Made by a program: the position numbers and the translations under genes. From Brassica napus (taxonomy: Eukaryota; Streptophyta; Magnoliopsida; Brassicales; Brassicaceae): 64,000 nt of DNA. The notes beneath the pieces were generated by a model. The model had not been told where the DNA came from, searched no databases, and saw only the letters and a program-made list of their open reading frames with translations. This document shows positions 47,380-60,126 of this stretch, in pieces. Within the stretch, counting starts at the first letter, position 1, and each line of letters opens with the position of its first letter. The stretch covers positions 11,611,389 through 11,675,388 of the forward strand of contig NC_063436.1 of NCBI RefSeq assembly GCF_020379485.1, given 5' to 3'.

Positions 47380-49140
47380 TACTTAAGAACGAGGTCTTCT
47401 TCTGATATGCATGTGTCTTCTATTGTTTAGTTTCTTTCGTCGTCTAGCTAATCATCTACTGTATGTTGATGTACGTAACACAGCGAAGAGACGGAAGATT
47501 GGAGTTTAACTGAGGCATGGGCGCATGGCAGTTGCACACACAAAAAAAAAAAACTGAGGCATGGCATTAAGGAGGGAGAAGCACGTAGTATTCTGATATT
47601 TAGAAAAAATTGGATCATAATGGACGTTTTAACATTAATGGGCCTGGTTTGTTTTAAGGCATGCTATTATCTTAATGACATGCCTCAGTTTAAGGAGGGA
47701 GAAACTTGTTCAAGGCACACAGAGATTTTATTAACCTGGAAATTTGTTCATGTGGGTCTACTTGTTAATTAGGTGTTCCATTTTGAATGATCATAGTGTT
47801 TAATTGCGTAACGGGATAAGCAATTGATTAATTGTTTGTCTGACAAAAGATAAGATCAGATTTCATTAATTTAATTAATCCTTCATTTTTCATCTAACCT
47901 TTGTCTGCTGCTTTTTGATTAAAGGAGGATGTTGATCAAAGTCAACAAACAATCAAATCAACAATTTGTTGGGGGTACAATTCTGGTTTAATCCACGCCT
48001 TGCTCACTGGTCTAGGTGTGACCTACGCTTTGTGACGATGGTTATTTATGTGTTTAGCATATTATCTTCTTTTTTTTTTGGCAAGTAACTTAAATAACAT
48101 AAAATATCATGATAAAATTAACACACAAATAAATAAATAATCGAGTTAGTACAAATTAAAAGTAATGACTAAATTATTTCGAGCCTTCAAATCTTTTTTT
48201 TTTTGGGTTCAAATCGAACCTTCAACTCTTATTCTAACTTCACCCTCTAAATTACTTTTTTTGTTGAAACACCAACTCTAATCATTAAAATCCAAACTGA
48301 TGCCAAAAAAACATTAAATTCAAATTCAAATATAATTTTGTAAACTTCTGATTGATATTACTTTTGTTATTTTTTAATTTTAAAGTAATAAGGTATTTGG
48401 GTGCTAATCTAGGGTATTTCTTGTTGTCTTTTGTAGCAGTTGATGCGATTATTATTTTTTGTCACAGTTGATGTGTCTAATTTTCATTTACAATTTTGTT
48501 CTTCTATTATTCCTTCTACATTAATACACGTAAGTATTTACGCACTGTATAATCAAAAGATGGCTCACCATAATATAAATACGCGATTGTAATTTTGATC
48601 TAAGATCTGATAGAGTATATGGTATGTATATATATATATATATATTTATTTATTTTTTCGAAAACTAGACGAAATAATTTTGTTTTGACAGTCGGACTTG
48701 TGTCTGAATGGTCTTTCTAGAAGAATTGAAGCCAGGGAGCAAAAGCAAAGATATAATATACGCTCGATTTTTCAAATTTGGCAATTGCCTTTGTTTTATG
48801 TGTGTTTTTCTGAAAAAGTAGTCAGTGTATATTATTATAAGTTTTGTTAAAGAAAGCACGTTGCTATTTACTTTATTTCTATTAGACACCGTCCTTCTAG
48901 AAGCCGACCCCCCAATACTCGCACGTCATTAATTTTGCATACGAACTCCCGTATTCCGAAACAAAATGAACCACGACTACAAAAGTGCTCATAAAATAAA
49001 ATTTAAATAGTATAAAACATCGTGAGTCGTCAATAATAATGGTCACATTCTGCTTGTGCATATATATTACATTGATACGCACCTGCTGGTGTCGATTAGC
49101 TTGTCATAATCCTCTGTTAAGACAAAGAGAAAGAAAAAAA
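47380..49140. other. Intergenic spacer before the small acidic gene
   Basis: No gene is supported. It contains a TA microsatellite at about 48627-48646 and repeated short words such as GAGGCATGGC. Several genes expected here from the Arabidopsis order (recall) are missing. Confidence 0.45.
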
Positions 49141-49147
49141 AAAGAAT

Positions 49148-49573
49148 ATGAACACAACCAAGAAGGTGTTGGATGTGTCACCGTTCTTGCTATTAGAATC
49201 ATCTGCAGATTCTGATTCCTATCGCCAAGGCGGAGGCGCCGATCAGATCGAGGGTTCCCACGACGGCGAACCCAATGTTAACAATAACAATTACGCGGAT
49301 CGAGATGATACTGATGAGTCTTGTACTGCCAATCCATACGAGACGTCTTGTGTGACGACCTGGACACCGATTTTCGATGCGGAGGATACGGTGAAAGAAG
49401 AAATAATTCTCACAGCAGGGGAGGAAGAAGACGAGGACGGAGAAGGAGAGGTGAACAGCTACATCATAAGATATATGAGAAGTCAACGTGAAAATCTTAC
49501 CGTTGATTCTAGTGCGGTGGTGAGTGAGATGGATAAAAGTCGAATGTTCTGGGAAGCTTGTCTCGCTTCCTGA
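49148..49573 (+). CDS. Small acidic protein of unknown function, single exon, 141 aa
   Basis: The start is the ATG at 49148 (MNTTKKVLDVSPFLLLESSA). The protein is hydrophilic and acidic, with Asp/Glu-rich stretches (DRDDTDESC, EEEDEDGEGEV). It ends in a conserved-looking module (VVSEMDKSRMFWEACLAS); similar FWEACLAS tails occur in small plant proteins of unknown role. There is no signal peptide, transmembrane segment or known domain. Position suggests an orthologue near At2g47950, but this is an uncertain recall. It is the last gene of the first syntenic segment. Confidence 0.7.
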   Translation: MNTTKKVLDVSPFLLLESSADSDSYRQGGGADQIEGSHDGEPNVNNNNYADRDDTDESCTANPYETSCVTTWTPIFDAEDTVKEEIILTAGEEEDEDGEGEVNSYIIRYMRSQRENLTVDSSAVVSEMDKSRMFWEACLAS

Positions 49574-49599
49574 TCTGTCTCACTGAGAGGGAAAACGAA

Positions 49600-52030
49600 C
49601 AACGTCTTTTTGTCTAAGCTAACTAGGTCTAATACATGTCTATCTATTTTTTTTATTTTTTTGGGATTTTTGCTTGCAAAAAGGTGTCTACGAATCACAT
49701 CTACCCATCGATTATGTCCACAGATTTTCTTCATCAAATAAGAAAAGTATCAGCATCAATCTAATCGAGTTCTCTTGTTATTAATAATAATAAATTTATG
49801 TTTTCACATGTATCCAGTTACAAACCCTTCAACATTTAATTAAACACTAAGAAACGAAAAAAGGGTTATGATTTGATACGTATACAACTACAAGTATACA
49901 TATATACCAGAGGGGGACTGTATTAAATTTGAAAAAGGAGAAACAAGTAGGCAGTATTTGTTTGTTGTTGTAACAAGTAGGCAGTATAATAGTGTACAAG
50001 TGGTTTCTTCATCAAGGATGCTTTACTAAATTACTCAATGCTAATTGCTCACCCAATAATTTGATAGTTTCAGTTGGAAACCAATTTTCTTGTTTTAAAT
50101 AAACATCGATTCTCTAAATAAAATAAAACATAAAGATTCCATAGCCAGCAAAGCTAAAGAGCAAGAACAACTAAAGAATAGTTTGGTGGTTTTTACTATG
50201 TATATGTGAGCTTCATCTTTTTTGACCGATAATTGATTTGATTTTTTGAAAAAGCCGATAATTGATTTGATAGTTGTATAGTGTATACTTTTAGATGCTT
50301 TTTAATTACTGGTGTATCATATATATATATTGGACTCACCAACAAGAATCTTTATAGTCTAGTGATGACCACTTTTCCACACATGGAAGTTAAGCTTATG
50401 ATGATCTTTTGATGTTGGTCGAATCTACTAGTTATGAGCTGGGTTATTCTATTAATTCAGTTAATCGTCGAGTTGAAAGAATCCAGCCTTAGTTATGAAA
50501 AAAAGAAGAAGAGTAAAATAAGGGAATATAAAAAGTGGAGGAAATTCATAAAGAACCATATAATAAAAGTGTTTTGGAATATAATAGTTTTGTACTAAAG
50601 TGGACCAAATGCTTCTTTTTCGCGCATGACTGTGAATGAAACACAATACTCGCCACTGATTAGACTGTACTATACAATTTAATCTACTAAAACGAAAAAT
50701 AAACTAGGAAACTAACTTTGATTTCTTATGAAATAATACGTAATTGTCCACTTAGGCACTTAGAGGAATGCATCGGGTGGAGACTAACAATTCCTCACTT
50801 TGATCCGGACCCTTTTTTTCTGGCACTTAATTTGATGAATATGAAAGCTAATCTCCTGTATATCCTCTTTTCTGGCAATTAGTTTGATGAATATGAAAGC
50901 TAAATCAAAATCAGTTGCAAAAAAAATAAATATATGAAAGCTAAATCTTGCATATATCTTTTATAGTGGTGAGTTCCTATTTTGTCCAAAAGTTCCATGT
51001 TTAATGAATACTAGAGATTGACGCAGATATGGGTTATTATATTTTATACATTAATATTTATTTTTCATAATTAGTGTTATATATTTTAGATGAGTCGTAA
51101 TATAACTAATTGTATTCAAAAGATTTTGACCGAATCAGGTAATATGGTTATTTTTAGTTTAAATATCCGAACTCATTTCAGATACATTTGTTATTTAGAT
51201 ATTTTTAGGTTTCTATACATCATAATCGAACTCAATTCAAAAACCACACAAAATTTATAATATTCAAGCGGTGCCTAATTTAAAAACAAAATAAAATGAT
51301 ACTCGAAAGAATAATATGTACCTAAATGGATAGTCAATGTTCATGTCTAACTGATTTTATAAACTAATAAAAATGACTCTTTCTATGTGTTTGACTAAAT
51401 TAACTAAAATAGAAAAAAAATTATTTAATAAAATAATTATATGGAATGAAAAATTAAGTGACAATAAATGTAATATATTTTAATTATTTTGATTTAAGTT
51501 ATTATTTTATTCACAAAACATGTCTTTGAATTATGTTTTTGGCTACATAATTTTTCATCGACTAAAACTAAATTAAAAAAAAAGTTTAGTAAACCCAACA
51601 TTTAACCATATCTAAAACTCAGTTTTTTTTTTTTTGATTTTATAGTTGGCACAAAGTTGATGTTGATTAACTAAAAAATGTTTATTCCACAATTACTCGA
51701 ATCAAATAGTACTAGGAACTCATGATCAGCTAGGAAGCTAGGTTCCTCTATATTCAAAACTTAGCAACCTGCAACCCTCTTTTTCTTGTAAGAGTTATTT
51801 CAATCCTCAAAACAAACAACCAAACCATCGAATTGTATCATTATCAATCAATGAAAGTAGCGATAGCTGTACTAATGACACACATGCAACAACCTTCACA
51901 GAAGAGAGGACAAAGCTGATTACAGAAACATGAATACCTTAGAAGGGTCAAAATCATAGGATACAATGCAAGGAAGGCCATATCAAGATTCTAATCCACC
52001 ACGCTAATTCTCGTAATTATTTGGATACTA
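49600..52030. other. Intergenic spacer containing the synteny junction
   Basis: AT-rich DNA without a supportable gene. Short duplicated words occur, for example TTTGATGAATATGAAAGCTAA near 50830 and 50885. The flanking genes belong to two different Arabidopsis regions by recall. Confidence 0.45.
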
Positions 52031-52047
52031 AACTTGCGAAACAGAGC

Positions 52048-52464
52048 TCAAGAACGGCAAGAGCTCTGTCCACAGCCGTAGGAACCGGAGGTGGTTGTGT
52101 CGGTGTCGCCACTCTTGGCCTCCTCGATTCTTTTTGAGAAGTCTACAGCTAAATCGGTGTAAATCTCCATAACTCTCGAGATATTACCGTTGATTTCGTT
52201 AATCAAGCCAACGTTCCTGGAGACGTTCTCTGGGATCCGGGACAAATGATTGTCGTTGACGCGTCGGATCAAGTCATGATTCTGGTCTAGAACGAGTTGC
52301 GCACGCTTGAAGCCACTACTCAGCGTATTCCACACCTCCACGTCGTTGAACTCCTCATTCTCCGCCGCCGTAATATGGTCGTCGTCTTTGTTCATCTCCG
52401 TCAGAGCTCGTTTGCTGCTCTTCCGGTTGTTTCCGACGATCGATCGACGTCTTGGTGCTTCCAT
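52048..52464 (-). CDS. EFL1: ELF4-like protein (EFL1-like), single exon, 138 aa
   Basis: The DUF1313/ELF4 domain occupies about residues 42-105: DVEVWNTLSSGFKRAQLVLD, QNHDLIRRVNDNHLSRIPEN, and VGLINEINGNISRVMEIYTD. The flanks are variable: a basic N-terminus (MEAPRRRSIVGNNRKSSKRA) and a Ser/Thr-rich tail. ELF4 family members are small helical proteins of the circadian evening complex that bind ELF3. The RIPENVSRNVGLINEINGNIS form and the neighbouring ABCG31 gene favour the EFL1 paralogue (At2g29950, recall) over ELF4 itself. The start is the ATG at 52464. Confidence 0.9.
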   Translation of the reverse strand: MEAPRRRSIVGNNRKSSKRALTEMNKDDDHITAAENEEFNDVEVWNTLSSGFKRAQLVLDQNHDLIRRVNDNHLSRIPENVSRNVGLINEINGNISRVMEIYTDLAVDFSKRIEEAKSGDTDTTTSGSYGCGQSSCRS

Positions 52465-53037
52465 TAGTTTTGAAAATCAAAGCCTCAACGGCTGATCAAT
52501 CTAGAGATACTTCAGAGTTCATTCCACCGTTGACGCGACGAACCATTGTTTGTAATTTCTTATTACATTATTTGCCGCTCCTTCTGGAAGAGCCTACTCG
52601 AATTGTAGTTTGTTCGAGTCATGAAGATGACCGTGACATTGTTCTGTGAAGGACCAATGCGTGTTTAAAAGAGGGGCCCGTTGGACGAATCTGATTGGAT
52701 GGTGTCGTACAAAAGTAACGGTAGCTCAAAGAATCGTCAACTACATTTCCGGTTAATATTAAATATCGAGCAGAGGACTATTAAATTAAAAAATAAATAA
52801 AAAGTGAAAACCTCGGACCAAAAATATCTGACCTTTTCCATATCTTCCGTTAAAATTAAAAAAACGCATTTAAGTTTACAAATGATACTTTTTCTTTTAG
52901 TAATCACGAACAAGAAATGAACAAATTTGAATAAATTGCAATTGAACTGTATACTAGAAAGATCAACCTAACTACATGTAACAAAGAGCCAAAAAGATCA
53001 AAGATAAAGAAAGAGAGTAGTCATCATCCTTTGTTCT

Positions 53038-56000
53038 TTATCTTCTCTGGAAATTGAGGAACTTGACTGAAAGTGCGAATCCAGAGAAGAAGAGAGCGCA
53101 AAATCCGACAAGAACAGCAACAGAGACACCAATCATGCCTGGCTTAAACCCGAAGTCCTGTTCAATAAACTGCTTGACTGTCCCATGGAACATTGGGTCG
53201 TCAATGATGCTCTCCACGTCACCAAGCTGTGAGAGTATCACTCCTTGAAGTGTCCACGCCACTGGACATATGTAATAGAACCATATCCACCACACTGGAA
53301 TCAACTGAACAAAAAAAAAAAGGTATTTAAAAGATTGTTCTAAAAGGGCAATTGAGTCTAACTAAATATTCACTTGATAGACTGGAGTACTTACAGGTTT
53401 TTGGACGAGGAAACCAGAGAGGAGATTCCAGAGAGAGTAAAACGCAGAGGAGATCACAGCGGCTAAGTGCTGGTTCGGGGTGAGACCAACGGCCATCATG
53501 CCGTAGAATGTGAAGTAGGTGAAAGTGAGGAACATGAACACCAAGTAGAGTATAAACTTACTGAACGTTCTTTCGAAACCAATGGTGAAGTAAGTGATGA
53601 CACCATAGAGAATAGTTTGTGTGAAAATGTAAGGTATCTCCACAAGGCCTTGAGCTGCTGCATACGGAATTGGAGAATACATTCCTGCGGATTTCTCTCT
53701 GTAGAAAACTGTTCTTTCTATTGAAACGATTGGTTGTACCGACGAAGCGTTACTAACTCCAAGAAACAGACAAGCCGAGTAGAGAGCTCCCATAACGGTG
53801 ACCAGATCTTGTGTGGAAGTCCTCTTGGAACCAACGTCCCAGAACACGGTGCCGAGTATAATCGCAGCGACCGTTGTGAAGAGCAATCTCACGAGGTTGT
53901 ACGCTGGACTTCTCCAGTAGACAAGGTTCTGTTTCCAGAGGCAGAGTCGAAACTGAGATAATTGGCTTTGTGAGTATCTTGAAGCGAACGTTATTGCCTT
54001 TGAGCCTTGTGGTGGAACACTGAGTTGTTTGATGTTCGCCTCCACTTCTCTGCGTGGTTTACACGGTATGGTATCAGATAAAGTTTTAAAAGCTAAAGAT
54101 GAGTTGTGAAGTTACCTAAACTGTTGAGATTTCTTGTATAAATCTGCAAAGTCCATGTTGATTTTTTCCTCCAAAGCGGGTGTGGTTACTTCAAGCATCC
54201 AAGTTGCTGGATTGTAACCACTTGAGATTGCAGGGACTCCGTCAACCCCCTGTAGACGGTTTATTTAGGGTTTAGGGTTTGCCATAATAGTTTTCTTGGG
54301 CAACAAGCATCTTAGTTTCAATATCACAACAGAAGAGAAGGCTAAGAACAAGTACCTGAAAGTAGTCTACCATAACCTTTGAGTGTTGACCTAGTTTCCC
54401 ACCATATATAACCTGTCCTCCACGTTTCATTAGAAGTAGCTGTACATTTTTAAGGTTAAGAAAAAATAGCAAACACGTTAACATCAAAGGTTGATGATAA
54501 TTTCTTGTGATCCAAGCAAAACGTAGGGCAAACCTCGTCAAAAGCCTCAAAAATGTCAATGCTGGGTTGGTGAATGGTGCAAACAACTGTTCTTCCAGTG
54601 TCAACAGTGTTCCTAACAGTTCTCATCACGATGGCGGCTGCTCTTGCATCAAGCCCAGATGTTGGTTCATCCATGAAAATAATCGATGGGTTTGCCACTA
54701 ACTCAACCGCAATTGTTAGACGTTTCCTCTGTTCTGTCGAAAGCCCGGTCGTACCCGGTAAACCTACTAGCGCATATCTTAGACTATCAAGCTCTACTAG
54801 TCTCATAACTTCTTCCACAAATTCCTAACAAAAACACACAAAAAATTGTTATTAGTGCACTATCCTTATGGGAACCAAATGCTTTAAAACTCATTACAAT
54901 ATTTACCTTTTTCTGATCTTTGGTAATCTCTTGAGGAAGACGAAGGCTAGCTGAAAACCAAAGGGACTCCTCAACGGTTACTTGAGGAGAATGTATATCG
55001 TTCTGCTCAACATATCCAGATATTCTAGCAAACGTTTGTTGTTCTTTTTGGTAACCGGAGATTCTGATATCTCCCTCGATGTAACCACCGGTCTTTCGAC
55101 CCGCGAGAACATCCATCAATGTAGTCTTTCCTGCACCGCTTGAACCAACTAAAGCTGTGAGAACACCAGGGGAGAAGACTCCACTCACGTTCGATAACAG
55201 TTGTAGTCTTGTCTCTGGTACACCTTGAGAACGCATTTCCTGATATTTCAAAACCATAAAAAAAACTTTATGCAACCATAGATAAGTACTGAAACGACCA
55301 AAGTGAAACAGAGAAAGAAGTAAAGTTTAACCTTTGGCATATCAACATAATAGTTAATATTGTGGAAAGTCATTGTTAATGGTTTGAATGGAAGAATCAT
55401 TCCTTTTTTCTCACTTCTTCCTTGTTTTGCTGAAGCAGTTTGAGTTTCTTCATTCGGATCGTCTAAAACAACTGCTCTAGCTTTTCTTAGAGCTGCAAGA
55501 GAGAAAATCTTCACAATCATTCCACAGAGATATATAAGAAAGGATCATGAGTGTTAATAGAGAGACTCTCACGGTTAAGATAAGCCAAGGCGACAGTAAC
55601 AATGTTGTTGAAGAGAAGTGCATAAGCAATGAGGACCCCGACTCCAATCCAATACCAGTTGTCCTCTGTTGGAAAACTGCGTAGCCTGAGAAAGTTGAAT
55701 CCAACTGAAGTATTCGAGATAGCGGATGGCTGCTTGATGTGTAAAAGTTTGTAGTTAAGCATTGTATATTCTAACAAAGTATAATAAAACTTAATAGTGA
55801 AAATTATAGAACACACCTCCATCCACCGTGTGGCTGTGAACTCATTGACCGCAATGGCACGTTGCCCATAGGATAACGGCGAAACCCAAAAGCCCCAAGT
55901 CCACCACGGTTTAATATCATCTGTCAAAAATGATATGGTTTTTAGTATAACAACTTGTATTAGTTTCTGTAATGCAAGAAGTAGTATTAATAAACCTTTT

Positions 56001-59000
56001 GGAATAACGAATCCACCAAGCAAGAACACTGCTAAGATTGCTGCAGATCCGAATGTGTTGGCAATGACCATATCCCTTGCTATAGAAGCCATCATACGAA
56101 ACAAACCGAGAGCCATTTGATGCACCGAGAAGAGGAGTAACATGTATCGGAAAAATCTGAGGAAACAAGAAAAAAGAGATCATTTAAAACTGAAAAACTT
56201 ATAAACCAGTCTAGAGAAATGTTAACCAACCTGCCTGGTGAGGGAGCAAGTCCCACACTGTAGTATACCACAGAAGTCCAGACAACAGATTCAAGGACAG
56301 AGTAAGGCACACGCAACAACCAGCTGGCAATAGACCAGGACCAAGCGGGATGAAACGAGTTATCCCTTTGCTTGTAAAAAACCGGGAGACGAGATATCAT
56401 GAGAGGCAGTTCAGAGAAACCATTGAACATCATGTGCACTAGGCCGTAGAATAGGCAAGATAGATATTCGTTGCCATATGCTTCGTTTGTTGAATGTAAT
56501 CTAGTTCTCAAGAACATTGTGGCTGTGACAAATCCCACAAATGCAACCTTTACGGGAAAAAAATATTTCGGGTCAGAAACATACGGATGAAACAAACAAG
56601 AGGTAATGAAAAAATAGGTAGACTTATTAAATACCTGGCATGTCCTAAAAGTGTAAAGAAACCTGTGCCGGTTGATCAGTAGCATTTCTCGTCTAAAGCA
56701 AACTTTGAGGTTTTCCCATCCTGATATGGCAAATTGTGTTCTGCATAAAGCTGAAGGATCCGCGGATGACTTATCAAATGGTGTTGCAAGCTTTGAATCT
56801 GCAGCATGCCCGTACTTCGAGCTGCGGAATGCAGCCGCTATGTCTGAGACAGGAATGAACTGATAAGGCTTAGAAGGATCTGCCCAATACTGAGCTTGAT
56901 CCTTTTTGGAGGTCACCTGCATACCAACATTATAAAACATATTCTTAATTAGTTAGAGAATAGATGTTTGGGCTACAATGTGACAGTGTACTCCTATACC
57001 ATACCTATTGATGTTTTAGCTTATAAAAAAACCAAAGAAATAGTTAGAGTTAGTATGTGTATAATAATACCTCTTGGAGAAAATCTGCAACACCTTTACG
57101 TGGTGGGAGACGGAATCCTAGAGACTCGAAAAATCCGATCACATCTTGTCGAGGACCTTGGTATACCATGTAACCTTCTGATAGAAGAATCAAATCGTCA
57201 AAGAGATCAAATGTTTCGGGTGCAGGCTGAAGAAGTGCCATGAGAACGGTTCCATCCATTAAATGGACAAAGTTTCTGACACATTTCACAATCTGGAAAG
57301 TCGTTGAGCTATCAAGACCAGTAGATATTTCATCCATAAACAATGTTTTTCTTGGCCCCACGGTCATCTCTCCTGTATTGTTTCAAGATTTATAAGTTAG
57401 TATTATGTGTTAAGTAAATAAAGTGAGAATATATAAGTTAAAAAGAGTGAAATAGACCTGTTGTTACTCTTTTCCTCTGACCTCCTGAAACACCTCTCAT
57501 CATATCGTTACCAACCATTGTATCAGAACATACATCAAGACCAAGCACCCTAAGCACATAATCCGTGGAAACACTATGCTTACTACCACTCACAGAAGCA
57601 GCCTGTAAACAAAGTAATAAAAATAAGTGTTGTTTTTTTTTTGTAACACTAGTGTTGGTTATTGTAACTAGTTAATCATTACATAATAATAGAATTAATC
57701 AAAAGAAGTTAGGTGCTAATATATAAGAAGCATACCTTCATGAAAGCATCAATCTCAAAAGAAGGACGTACACTCCTTTCTTTCTCTAATCGGGTTAGAT
57801 CTTTCATTATACCTATAATTTGTAAACAGGAAGCATTTGAGGGCATTTGAAACTTGAATTAGTTATCATTGTAAAGTGGTACAAAAAAATAACAAATGAA
57901 AATACCTGCAAAGCCTTCGTTTGCGCCCTGACATCTTGCAGCAAAATCAAGCGTCTCACGAACAGTAAGTTCAGCAATGTGATTATCTGTTTGACTAATA
58001 TATGCTGAAGTCCTTTTGACATGGAACTCATCAAAACTCTCTCCATTATAAGTGATGTTACCCGTTTTCTGTAAAACCAAAACATAACTTTATCATTAAT
58101 ACCAAAATAGAGAAAATCTAAGAAAAAGAAAAAAAATTCCAAGACACATGTAAGCAACAAACTAAAATAGAGATATCGAAACATAAGATGCATGTGATAT
58201 AATATATGAATAAGCAAAGTAAATAGCATCACGGATTAATGATCAACCTTTAAAGTTTGATCAAGTTTTCCTGCGAGAGCAAGAAGTAAAGTCGATTTTC
58301 CGGAACCTGGTGGTCCTAATAGCAAAGTCATCCTTCAAGAACAGAAACATATAAAAAACTGTTAGTCCCTTTATACATACTCGCTTGGTTATGATAATCT
58401 TAACAGTATTATTTTTATTGACCTTCCTGGTTTGATAATACCACTGATATCTTTCAATATGGTAAGCTTGTGTTTTCTAGTCTTCATTATTCTCAAACTG
58501 CTTAAAACACGCTGCAACAAAAAAATAGATACAAAAATAAGAAAACAATCACGTAAAATGGTTACGTGTGGAAAATATAGTCATGAGAAAAGAAGAACAA
58601 CCTCGATGAAATCACGAGAAACGTTAACCAAAGTCGGTAAAGCTCTTGTACCGGCTTGAACATCAGCTTCAACTTTCAAATTCTCGAACCGGACTTCAAT
58701 CTTGGGAACTTCCATACCAACTCTACAATGAATATTGTTTTTAACATTAATTTAAAAAAAGAAAACCTAAAAATAGAAACAGAGAATCAAAAAGATACCT
58801 ATCGAGCCGTTCCTTGATAGCGTAGAGAAGCTTGTAATTATCCTGATCGCTAGTGGCGAGAGCTTGACGAACAACCATCTCACGATCCGAACGATCGAGC
58901 TTCCTTACGTCAATCGTCTGCACGACGTTCCCGTCTGCGTAACCAGAAGTTTGCGACCGACGCAAAGTCGCTAAATGGCTCCCTTGTCTCTGCGACGGTA

Positions 59001-59136
59001 ACCGTCCGATCGCCGCCCATCTCAGATCTTCTTCGTCCTGCTCCACTGTCTCAGCGTTCGACGGCCGCGCGAACGATTTTCTTCCCGTCTCGACGTCGAT
59101 GTCGAAATACTCACTCCCATTAGAAGCGGCCGCCAT
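53038..59136 (-). CDS. ABCG31: Full-size PDR-type ABC transporter, ABCG31-like, 20 exons, 1421 aa
   Basis: The gene runs from the ATG at 59136 to the stop at 53038. Exons are 59136-58799, 58722-58602, 58511-58423, 58332-58248, 58068-57906, 57812-57736, 57602-57458, 57372-57071, 56916-56635, 56547-56231, 56156-55996, 55920-55817, 55729-55573, 55492-55332, 55239-54907, 54824-54534, 54439-54356, 54249-54116, 54049-53395 and 53304-53038. They join in frame with no stop. Order is NBD1, TMD1, NBD2, TMD2. NBD1 has Walker [10 protein letters not shown], signature [10 protein letters not shown] and Walker [13 protein letters not shown]2 has Walker [10 protein letters not shown], signature [10 protein letters not shown] and Walker [13 protein letters not shown] features include [16 protein letters not shown] and [15 protein letters not shown]; the C-terminus ends VKFLNFQRR. 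Arabidopsis ABCG31 has been linked to pollen coat lipids and abscisic acid export from endosperm (recall). Confidence 0.96.
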
Positions 59137-59319
59137 TGATTATTCTCTTCTTCTTCTCCGAGGTCGATCAAGATTCTGTTTTCTTCTCTATGATCGATCT
59201 CTGAGAGATATTTTTCTGTTTTGTTTTGGGGACTCGGTTTGTGATTCAGTTAGATTATTAGGTGTCGAAGCTGCATATAAGCGTCCGTCCATGATCCCCG
59301 GGCATATTTGAAGCTACTT

Positions 59320-60120
59320 AAAAGGACTATGTTACCCTTACTTGTTCAAGTTGTTGTGTGCTTGTTAGTCGAGGGTATAAAGGAGTTTGATATATAGAAC
59401 CCAGTCCAACTTTGTGTCTCCTGTTCTCACTCTGTATTTGACACGTGTCTGACATTTTTGCTTTTTCGTCTCGAAGGGGTTTAATGTGAATTTATTTGTT
59501 TTCGGGTAATTAAAGCAACCAATGAATTTCATTATGTTTTAGACTTTTAGTTTAGGGAAATTAATAATATGAAATCAAAGCGGTGAATATATTTTCCATT
59601 ACTAATTTAATTGTATTAAAACTTATAATTGGTGGAGATAGTAAAATTCATTTATATTTATATTTATTTTTAAAATTGCTTCCACAAATTAATACTGAGA
59701 AGAGATCAAAGCTGTGAATCAATTGTATTAATGGTTGATAAAAGGAAGCCAGTTTGTCTGTAGCCTGAAACTTCCAAATATAGGATGGTGTTAGAGTGTA
59801 GGCTTCATCTTAGAACTGTAATCCATATTCTTTGTTTGTTCTTGTAAAATAAATAAGCGAATTTATAAATAAATCAGTATACTACTATACTTTCTTATAA
59901 AAGATTTTCATTAATTTTACAAGATTACAGGGAAGCAACCAGCATTTTTACAGCAAAAAATAATAGAAAAGGAAGAAGGATCGCCGCCGATTCAATAAGA
60001 TTACATTCTTATATGGAAACAAATTGAACAATAATTACATAGAGATGGGGATACATCAGTAGATAATTTTTGTTTGATTTAAAGTTGGTAAAAAAACTAG
60101 TATCGCTAGTCAGGGTTTTT
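59320..60120. other. Spacer upstream of ABCG31
   Basis: This is the ABCG31 promoter side and AT-rich DNA; no gene or repeat boundary is seen. Confidence 0.4.
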
Positions 60121-60126
60121 GTTTAC

